Below, piece by piece: positions 5,450-10,272 of a stretch of 10,272 nt of DNA. Below the pieces are notes generated by a model. It saw nothing but the letters and a program-made list of their open reading frames with translations, had not been told where the DNA came from and did no database searches. How positions within the stretch are numbered: position 1 is the stretch's first letter; the number at the start of each line of letters is the position of its first letter. Source of the DNA: Candidatus Bathyarchaeota archaeon (GTDB lineage: Archaea; Thermoproteota; Bathyarchaeia; RBG-16-48-13; GCA-020355125). A program made the position numbers and the translations under genes. The stretch is from positions 1-10,272 of the forward strand of contig DAOVAG010000017.1 in the NCBI GenBank assembly GCA_030671165.1, written 5' to 3'.

Positions 5450-5698
5450 ATGAGCGACCCTATTAAGAAGCTCGAACAAACTTGTTCGATACTCGGAGAC
5501 AAGTGTAAGGAGTTAGTCAAGAAACGGAACGATAATCGGATTGATGATACATCTTTTATACGAGAGTATTTCAATATGCTTGACAATACACCAGAAAGTA
5601 AAGAGAAGAGCAAAGCTATTGACTCATTAAAAGAATTTAAGACAAGCCAAGAAGAGGTATCGTTTAGCGTTAACGAGGATAGTGAGGTTATTGGCTGA
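5450..5698 (+). CDS. Small charged hypothetical protein (82 aa)
   Basis: First gene of the plus-strand operon, beginning MSDPIKKLEQTCSILGDKCK. It is helical and rich in Lys, Glu, Asp and Ser, with two cysteines eight residues apart (C12, C19) and an acidic C-terminus. No membrane segment or recognised motif is present. It lacks a Shine-Dalgarno site and follows a TATA region at leaderless distance. It overlaps the start of the 1004-residue Topo VI-A-like protein by 17 bases, so the two are expected to be made together; a small partner or regulator of the large protein is a reasonable guess. The arrangement mirrors the 48/816-residue pair on the other strand. Confidence 0.75.
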   Translation: MSDPIKKLEQTCSILGDKCKELVKKRNDNRIDDTSFIREYFNMLDNTPESKEKSKAIDSLKEFKTSQEEVSFSVNEDSEVIG

Positions 5699-8696
5699 AC
5701 CTGATAAAAAAAGTGTTATTTCTGGGTTAAGAGATTGGTATTTAACTCGTTTGCAGAAATCGGCACGATGGTTTATTGGATATTTAAGAGCAGAAGGAAA
5801 AGATGTTCCTACTACACTTCAAGAGATTCCTAAATACGCTAAAGATATGTTAGAATTTATGAATTTTCCCGACCCATCGAACACATACTTAGATTCTAAA
5901 TCAGTAGAGAAAAGTTATATTGAAGCAAATCCCGCAAAAGAACTTACTCAAATGTCTCTTGAAGTAGCGAAAGAATTAAACTTACTCCGAAGCGGTCAAG
6001 AATTACCATTAAGACGGTTATGGTATGCTTTCATAAAAGCTTCATTAGAAAGAGGTCTTCTTGGATATGTTTATTCCTCTGCTTCTAAAGAAAAAGCAGG
6101 TCAACAGAGAGAAGCAGAAGACAGCGATTATTATGACGGATTTAGTGATATAATCAAAAATTCTACTGAATTATGGTATGATGTCTATGGTGTCAGAAAC
6201 ACGGGAAAAATGACTTTCGTGCCGAGAAAAAGAGAAACCACAAGCGGAGTTAAGATGGGTCAAATGTTCCCACCTATTATGATTGGTGTAGAAAAAACAT
6301 CTTATTTTCAAGTTCTAAAGAATATGTGCGATATGTTAGGATTAGCTCTCTATGCTGCGGGTGGTCAATCATCTGTTTCTGCTTCCGAAGAAGTTATGAA
6401 GCGTGTTGACCCCGTTATGAAAGCTGGTGAGCATGAACACATGGATATTTATGCTATTACTGATTTTGACCCCGCTGGTTATAGTATAGCCAAAGGAATA
6501 CATGAACACAGCAAATTATTTATAGAAAGATTTGGAGTCTCAACAGATTTCGAAAGAATAGCTCCATTACCGAAGCATTATACCGATGCCGAACTTGAGC
6601 AAGGTTTATATACAGTTAAGAAAGACTGGGGATTACCTACACAGCATACTTTCACAAGAGGAAAAAAGAAAGGTATAACTGAAGTTAAGGGTCATTGGGG
6701 TTATAATCCAGATAGAATTACACCATTATTACCAAATGTTAAATTAGGTGGAATTGAGAACATAATAGAGAGAGAAGCTGAAGGAAAAGTTGCTTTTGAC
6801 AAGAGAAAAATAGTTTATGGAAGAGATTCGGCAAAGCATAAAAAAGGTGAACCAAAATTAGACGCTGCGGGAAATGAAATTTTCGGATATACTCAAGGTC
6901 TCGAAATTGAAAGCTTACCAGAGAAACCTATTATGGAAATTCTCGAAAATCCCCCAAGCAGAATGCCAACAGATTTTAGGGGTATTGCTCGTATGAGATT
7001 TATTCTCTTTGATGATATTATCAAGAGGCATGGATTAGACGGAACTATGAAGTTCCTTATGACTTATTACAAATCTTCTGAAGATAATTATCCCGCTTAT
7101 GTAAAATGGACTGGGAGCAATTTTGTTAGTAATTTTATAGATACTGAGAATGCTGATGATATAAATAAAATCGTTTCTGATATGGATACACCAGTTTGGA
7201 AGCTACATACTGATTTATCGGCATGGATAAAAGATTACATCAAAAGAGATAAAAAAAGAGTTGCTATTGATATTGAAAGATGGGTTGATGATGTTATTCT
7301 TCAATATACTGACGAAGAACATAAGAAATTTGACCAAAAAGCTACTGATAAATTTAAAGATAAAATCAAAGATAAGTTATACAAAGCAATTGCAGATGAT
7401 AAAAGCTCGTTTACATTATCGTTTCCTTATGATTTCCCAGAGAGTTTTGCCATAGAGAAAGTTCTTGATAAGGATGGTGTTTTATACCCAGAGGATTTTA
7501 TGATAACCATACCCGATGATGTGGTTGATAATATAAGTCCTGTTGCTGATTATGCTAAATGTATTAAGCTAAACTCTCAAGAAGTTGTTGATTATTTAGA
7601 AACTCTCTATAATACTCTCTATTTCACAGAAAAATCAATCTTAGATGTCGATTGGAGCGAATTTGAAGACTTAGAAGGGAATTTATTGACTTTTCCAACT
7701 GTAAGAGGTTGTAAGATTGATGACGAAGGGAATGCTTATTTCTTGAAAGAAGGAGAAGGAAATGGTGAATCGTTCAGATTAGCTGAAAGTCGATTAAAAG
7801 AAATTGGTAAACTTAAAGCACATATAAAAGAGTTAAAAGAATCTGCTGAAACTTTAAAATCATTAGACGAAGAATTTGAAGGAGAATCGAAACAAATACA
7901 AGGATACCAAGCTGATTTAGAGAGAGCAAACCAAGATATTGCTCTTCTTGAACAGAAAGTAGCTCAATTAGAAGAGCAAGAAGACACCGAAATAGTTCAA
8001 GACCTTAAACAAGAAATTGAAACCGCAAAACTTCAATCTGAGAATTATGAACAAGAAATAGCTGAATTGACAGATAAATTAGAAGGTGTTATGGCATTAA
8101 GAGATATTCCCGAATTACCAGATTCTACTAAAAAAGACCTTCAGGAGCAAATTAAAAAATTAGAAACCCAGAAAAAGTCGTGCTTTACTAAACTTAAAAA
8201 TTCTAATGCCAAATTAAAGAAATGTGTGAAAGATTTATCAGAAGCAAGAAAAGGAATAAAACCAACACCAAAAAAGAAGGTTGTGCCTAAAAAAGTGCCC
8301 AAAAAAGAACCAAAAAAGAAGTTAAGTTCACTTGACCTTGAGACTGAATTATTAGCCATGAAAAAAGAAATTCAAAGAATAACACGAATTAAAAAATTTG
8401 GGGAAAAGAAAAAAAGAGTTCCGACATCATTTATGTATCGTGATTGGACTTGGTTTAATAACGCAAAGAATAGGTCTCAAATAGAGGCTGATGTGAATTC
8501 AATTCTCAATGAATATGTTAGAAAAGAAGTGAATCAAGGTAAGAAGATTTATCGTAGAAAAAAGATAAGGGAAATCCGAAAAGTTGTTGATAAATTCTTT
8601 GATGAGAATTTAACTGAAAAGAGAAAAAGATTACTCCATAATGAATACAATAGACTGATAAATGACTTTAAGAATATGTATCTCTATCGTTTCTAA
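5682..8696 (+). CDS. Spo11/topoisomerase VI subunit A-like Toprim protein with long coiled coil (1004 aa)
   Basis: Residues about 100-270 follow the order of Spo11/Topo VI-A proteins: a helical region with RRLWYAF (Y115, possible counterpart of the DNA-cleaving tyrosine), then a Toprim fold with IGVEKTSYF (E204), AAGGQSSVSASEE (226-237) and YAITDFDPAGYS (D261, D263), the metal-binding acidic residues. Residues 405-416 (QGLEIESLPEKP) resemble the C-terminal LEALP-type segment of related proteins. Residues about 700-855 are coiled coil, 857-880 a Lys/Pro-rich linker with VPKK repeats, and 881-1004 a basic helical domain, probably nucleic-acid binding. Family members of Topo VI-A are usually below 400 residues, so this is a much extended form. 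No GHKL ATPase (subunit B) is seen here, so it may act alone, as a nickase or cleavage factor, or with a distant partner. GTG 5682 is chosen as start; TTG 5691 is an alternative. The stop is three bases from the convergent gene at 8700. Confidence 0.85.
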   Translation: MRLLAEPDKKSVISGLRDWYLTRLQKSARWFIGYLRAEGKDVPTTLQEIPKYAKDMLEFMNFPDPSNTYLDSKSVEKSYIEANPAKELTQMSLEVAKELNLLRSGQELPLRRLWYAFIKASLERGLLGYVYSSASKEKAGQQREAEDSDYYDGFSDIIKNSTELWYDVYGVRNTGKMTFVPRKRETTSGVKMGQMFPPIMIGVEKTSYFQVLKNMCDMLGLALYAAGGQSSVSASEEVMKRVDPVMKAGEHEHMDIYAITDFDPAGYSIAKGIHEHSKLFIERFGVSTDFERIAPLPKHYTDAELEQGLYTVKKDWGLPTQHTFTRGKKKGITEVKGHWGYNPDRITPLLPNVKLGGIENIIEREAEGKVAFDKRKIVYGRDSAKHKKGEPKLDAAGNEIFGYTQGLEIESLPEKPIMEILENPPSRMPTDFRGIARMRFILFDDIIKRHGLDGTMKFLMTYYKSSEDNYPAYVKWTGSNFVSNFIDTENADDINKIVSDMDTPVWKLHTDLSAWIKDYIKRDKKRVAIDIERWVDDVILQYTDEEHKKFDQKATDKFKDKIKDKLYKAIADDKSSFTLSFPYDFPESFAIEKVLDKDGVLYPEDFMITIPDDVVDNISPVADYAKCIKLNSQEVVDYLETLYNTLYFTEKSILDVDWSEFEDLEGNLLTFPTVRGCKIDDEGNAYFLKEGEGNGESFRLAESRLKEIGKLKAHIKELKESAETLKSLDEEFEGESKQIQGYQADLERANQDIALLEQKVAQLEEQEDTEIVQDLKQEIETAKLQSENYEQEIAELTDKLEGVMALRDIPELPDSTKKDLQEQIKKLETQKKSCFTKLKNSNAKLKKCVKDLSEARKGIKPTPKKKVVPKKVPKKEPKKKLSSLDLETELLAMKKEIQRITRIKKFGEKKKRVPTSFMYRDWTWFNNAKNRSQIEADVNSILNEYVRKEVNQGKKIYRRKKIREIRKVVDKFFDENLTEKRKRLLHNEYNRLINDFKNMYLYRF

Positions 8697-8699
8697 TTT

Positions 8700-8828
8700 C
8701 TATCTTTTTTTGCTATCTTCATAAGCTAAATACATAGCAAGTGAACTAGAAAGAATCCCTATTGCTGAACCAATGATACCTAAAGTAATTAGGAAAAATT
8801 TTACTTTTTTTCTTTCTATTCCATTCAT
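8700..8828 (-). CDS. Small single-pass membrane protein (42 aa)
   Basis: A 42-codon frame starts at ATG 8828-8826, one base after the stop of the upstream gene, and ends with TAG at 8702-8700. The N-terminus is basic (MNGIERKKVK), followed by a hydrophobic segment at about residues 11-36 rich in Ile, Leu, Gly, Ser and Ala, and a short charged end (EDSKKR). The basic start followed by a helix suggests the N-terminus stays in the cytoplasm. It has no Shine-Dalgarno site and is probably coupled to the 82-residue gene. It meets the Topo VI-A-like gene tail to tail. A small viral membrane protein, for example in particle envelope or release, is possible; nothing more specific can be said. Confidence 0.7.
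   Translation of the reverse strand: MNGIERKKVKFFLITLGIIGSAIGILSSSLAMYLAYEDSKKR
8705..8711 (+). terminator. U-run after the Topo VI-A-like gene
   Basis: Seven T begin nine bases past the stop at 8696 on the plus strand, typical of archaeal U-tract termination. They lie inside the 3' end of the convergent small gene, where they encode lysines on the other strand. Confidence 0.4.
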
Positions 8829-8829
8829 T

Positions 8830-9078
8830 TTAAGGTGGTTTTACTTTTGATTGATGGCACATTCCATTAATTAGATACCATAAAGACCTGAAATCAGTCG
8901 TTTCTTCAAGCAAGTTCTCGGCAAAACGATTTTTCGCAAAAGCTTCAATGTTCTTATAATTATTGAGCAATATATCATCCATTAGACCACAAATAACTTT
9001 AAGAGATTTCTTTTCGAGTGGTGTTTGAGCAAGAACTTCAACATTTTCTCCTACTCTCGTATTGGAACGACTTGGCAT
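8830..9078 (-). CDS. Hypothetical protein (82 aa)
   Basis: The frame can be extended to TTG 9099, but ATG 9078-9076 (MPSRSNTRVGENVEVLAQ...) is preferred: TTTTTATA lies 23-30 bases before it, giving a leaderless start, and the extra seven residues would fall within the promoter. The protein has a basic N-terminus, then helices (about residues 20-40 and 41-73) with moderately hydrophobic faces, two cysteines (C30 and C74) and a basic, proline-ended tail. No family is recognised. It is followed one base later by the small membrane protein, with which it forms a two-gene operon. Confidence 0.72.
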   Translation of the reverse strand: MPSRSNTRVGENVEVLAQTPLEKKSLKVICGLMDDILLNNYKNIEAFAKNRFAENLLEETTDFRSLWYLINGMCHQSKVKPP

Positions 9079-9097
9079 AAATAGAATATAGTTAAAC

Positions 9098-9110
9098 AAG
9101 TATAAAAAAG
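9098..9110 (-). promoter_or_regulatory. TATA box of the 82/42-residue operon
   Basis: CTTTTTTATACTT on the minus strand places TTTTTATA at -30 to -23 from ATG 9078. It follows the U-runs that end the upstream gene, so a new message most likely starts here. Confidence 0.5.
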
Positions 9111-9115
9111 TTAAG

Positions 9116-9136
9116 AAAAAAAAGTTATTAAAAAAA
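9116..9136 (-). terminator. Double U-run after the 71-residue gene
   Basis: On the minus strand runs of seven T (9136-9130) and eight T (9123-9116) lie 21-41 bases past the stop at 9157. No strong hairpin precedes them, as is usual for archaeal U-tract termination. Confidence 0.45.
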
Positions 9137-9156
9137 TTTATTTAAAATTAAACGCT

Positions 9157-9372
9157 TTAAGGTTTCTTAGCTGCTCCGAATACTCCGCCTCCCGTTCTGA
9201 AGCAAACCTTCCTATTTTCAAGGGATTTACCTTTGGCACATCGCTGAATTGAACGACTTCGCCAATTAACACCGGGAGATACACGATAACCTTTCTGAGC
9301 ATTTAAGTTAACTACTAACATTGTTCCAAAAATACGCTTTCTTAAACCAGTTCCTTTAGATTTTTTAGGCAT
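9157..9372 (-). CDS. Small basic hypothetical protein (71 aa)
   Basis: The protein starts MPKKSKGTGLRKR and is strongly basic throughout, with many Arg and Lys, two cysteines (C45, C57), a hydrophobic strand at about residues 15-23 (FGTMLVVNL) and a glycine-rich C-terminus (GGGVFGAAKKP). Such composition suits a nucleic-acid-binding or packaging protein, but there is no known fold signature, and this is an inference from charge alone. It is a single gene between two U-run terminators, with its own TATA box at -31 to -24 (TTTAAACC, 9403-9396) and a second, stronger box further upstream, so it may be highly expressed. Confidence 0.72.
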   Translation of the reverse strand: MPKKSKGTGLRKRIFGTMLVVNLNAQKGYRVSPGVNWRSRSIQRCAKGKSLENRKVCFRTGGGVFGAAKKP

Positions 9373-9395
9373 AATTTATAAACTCTTATTTTTAA

Positions 9396-9430
9396 GGTTT
9401 AAATTAAATATGATTTAAGCATATATAAAG
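9396..9430 (-). promoter_or_regulatory. Possible tandem TATA boxes of the 71-residue gene
   Basis: The distal box CTTTATATATG (9430-9420) is the best TATA consensus in the window and predicts a start near 9397, giving a leader of about 25 bases. The proximal box TTTAAACC (9403-9396) predicts a leaderless start at the ATG. Either or both may be used. Confidence 0.45.
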
Positions 9431-9437
9431 ATAGTTT

Positions 9438-9445
9438 AAAAAAAA
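9438..9445 (-). terminator. U-run after the winged-helix gene
   Basis: Eight T on the minus strand, beginning ten bases after the stop of the winged-helix gene at 9456 and just before the TATA box of the next gene. Confidence 0.4.
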
Positions 9446-9455
9446 TTCTATACAC

Positions 9456-9806
9456 TTACTCATCTTCAAAAAATTGAACAAGGTATAATCCGTTGGGGAT
9501 TTTAACAACCGTAGCGTTTCCCATTTCGACACTTACTCCATTAACTTTCAAGACGCTTTCGCCTGAAACAATTATCTCTTCATTTATAGAATATCTTCTT
9601 GCTTTTCCATCCTTACATTTTATTATATCCCATAGAACGAGTTTCTTTAGCCTATAAGAAATAAGCGTATTCTTTTTGATTAATTCTTCTCTGGTTTCTG
9701 GACAGAATAAGATTTTGGCTATATCTGTGCTTGTATAATCGTTTTGCTCACATTTATTTATGAGAACATCTAATATTTCAAAATCTAATTCGTCTAATTT
9801 TATCAT
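9456..9806 (-). CDS. Winged helix-turn-helix transcription regulator (116 aa)
   Basis: Residues 1-75 have the order of an archaeal winged-helix domain: helix 1 (LDELDFEILDVLINKC), helix 2 (YTSTDIAKIL), a recognition helix (about 46-57, TLISYRLKKLVL) and a wing (KCKDGKARRYSINEE). Residues 80-112 are predicted strands, perhaps for dimer formation or ligand binding. It is the only recognisable regulator in the window and is a candidate to bind the TGTANNTACA sites at 5364-5405, though no sequence evidence links them. ATG 9806 overlaps the stop of the preceding gene (ATGA) with no Shine-Dalgarno site, so translation is coupled. It ends just before an eight-T run. Confidence 0.78.
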   Translation of the reverse strand: MIKLDELDFEILDVLINKCEQNDYTSTDIAKILFCPETREELIKKNTLISYRLKKLVLWDIIKCKDGKARRYSINEEIIVSGESVLKVNGVSVEMGNATVVKIPNGLYLVQFFEDE

Positions 9807-10183
9807 TTTAATTTTTTATCAATTTCGGTTTGAACTCTATCTAGCATAGAGATTTCCATGCCATTTATTTCTTTTCCTTCGCAACCTTTTCCTATGATAA
9901 TACTCCCATCTTTATTATATTGAAGTTTACATTGGTCTCCTTTATCAAATACTTCAGTTTCGGGTATCTTTGGAGTGGTTTCTGGTTCTCTTTCAAATGC
10001 GGGAGCAAACATACTAACAGCATCTTCAGATAGCGGAATAAACTCTGGTATATGTTCTTTTCTTCTCTTTATTCCACCAATTTTAGCTCCAAGACTTCCC
10101 GCTTTTACACCACGCTTTCGGGGTCTTCCTACTCCTTCTCTTACTCTCCGTTTTTTAGGGTATTCCCATTCTTCTTCGCTCAA
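9803..10183 (-). CDS. Basic AT-hook-like protein, TTG start (126 aa)
   Basis: The start is TTG 10183-10181: the same frame has a stop two codons upstream, and GAGGGA lies five bases before it. Residues 9-42 are strongly basic (KKRRVREGVGRPRKRG and IKRRK) and include GRPRKRG, which matches the core of an AT-hook, a minor-groove DNA-binding motif. The middle is Pro/Glu-rich and probably disordered (about 46-78), and the C-terminal half (KGDQCKLQYNKDGSIIIGKGC) looks like a small beta structure with two cysteines, ending in a charged helix. It is co-transcribed with the winged-helix gene through an ATGA overlap and with the tiny ORF upstream. A DNA-binding role is likely from composition; its targets are unknown. 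Confidence 0.75.
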   Translation of the reverse strand: MSEEEWEYPKKRRVREGVGRPRKRGVKAGSLGAKIGGIKRRKEHIPEFIPLSEDAVSMFAPAFEREPETTPKIPETEVFDKGDQCKLQYNKDGSIIIGKGCEGKEINGMEISMLDRVQTEIDKKLK

Positions 10184-10272
10184 TTACATCCCTCTTTAGC
10201 CATTTGGGTATATTGCTCTTTATTATCGTAATAATCTTGTTTGACAACCGAACTCTGCATACAATCGGGCAT
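10180..10272 (-). CDS. Tiny ORF at the right edge, may be truncated (30 aa visible)
   Basis: An open frame enters at the right edge, where the first codon happens to be ATG (10272-10270), so it could be a complete 30-residue protein or the end of a longer one. It reads MPDCMQSSVVKQDYYDNKEQ and then continues to TGA at 10182-10180, which overlaps the TTG start of the next gene. Its last codons contain the ribosome-binding site of that gene. It is polar, has two cysteines near the ends and no recognised motif. The tight overlap supports translation, but its true start cannot be seen. Confidence 0.55.
   Translation of the reverse strand: MPDCMQSSVVKQDYYDNKEQYTQMAKEGCN
10186..10194 (-). promoter_or_regulatory. 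Ribosome-binding site for the TTG start
   Basis: On the minus strand GAGGGATG lies five bases before TTG 10183 when counted from the end of GAGGGA. A stop codon between it and the TTG in the same frame rules out any earlier start, so this site decides the start of the 126-residue protein. Confidence 0.55.

Noticed and set aside
8141..8359. Minus-strand open frame of 72 codons within the Topo VI-A-like gene
   Set aside because: It is the reverse of the Lys/Pro-rich linker, giving Phe/Gly runs; there is no independent support.
5682..8696. Complete topoisomerase VI or a Wadjet system
   Set aside because: No GHKL ATPase and no JetA, JetB or JetC-like gene is visible; only a subunit A/JetD-like Toprim region can be supported.
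9975..10199. Plus-strand open frame of 74 codons
   Set aside because: It lies opposite the AT-hook-like gene, whose frame, start site and overlaps with its neighbours are well supported.

Overview
The window is an AT-rich, densely packed stretch that reads like part of an archaeal virus or other archaeal extrachromosomal element. Three things point to an archaeal host. TATA-like boxes (TTTAAATA, TTTTATAT, AATTTATT and similar) sit about 22-32 bases before the first ATG of nearly every operon, as in leaderless archaeal transcription. Shine-Dalgarno-like sites (GGAG, GAGGGTGATT, GAGGGA) occur mainly before downstream genes inside operons. Runs of 7-8 U follow several genes. No ribosomal, metabolic or tRNA gene is present, and most proteins are small and of no family I recognise. 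The exact host cannot be read from this window.

Layout. (1) Positions 1-1637, minus strand: an operon of a two-helix membrane protein with a Pro/Glu-rich tail, a cysteine-containing protein that probably starts at an AUA codon behind a strong ribosome-binding site, a 54-residue protein, and a gene that runs off the left edge. (2) Positions 1638-1823: a gene-free gap with a candidate small structured RNA on the minus strand. (3) Positions 1824-2252: a YdjM/DUF457-like predicted membrane-bound metal-dependent hydrolase. (4) Positions 2294-5319, minus strand: a coiled-coil protein with a C-terminal CCHC zinc-binding motif, a 48-residue acidic protein, and an 816-residue protein with a possible PD-(D/E)xK-like patch. 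(5) Positions 5320-5449: a divergent promoter region with three TGTANNTACA palindromes between two TATA boxes. (6) Positions 5450-8696, plus strand: a small charged protein followed by a 1004-residue protein carrying a Spo11/topoisomerase VI subunit A-like Toprim domain, a long coiled coil and a basic C-terminus. (7) Positions 8700-10272, minus strand: a small membrane protein, an 82-residue protein, a 71-residue basic protein, then an operon of a tiny ORF, an AT-hook-like basic protein and a winged-helix protein.

How the parts may work together (inference). The Topo VI-A-like protein is the best candidate for a DNA-processing factor. The 816-residue protein in the opposite arm may be its nuclease or structural counterpart. 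Both arms share one regulatory region whose palindromes are placed as if to bind a dimeric regulator, and the winged-helix protein is the only recognisable regulator in the window. The left operon, with its membrane protein and Pro/Glu-rich tail, could encode envelope or particle components. The most notable signals are the palindrome array, the candidate structured RNA at 1694-1756, the AUA-start gene, and the fused Topo VI-A-like protein with no subunit B in view.
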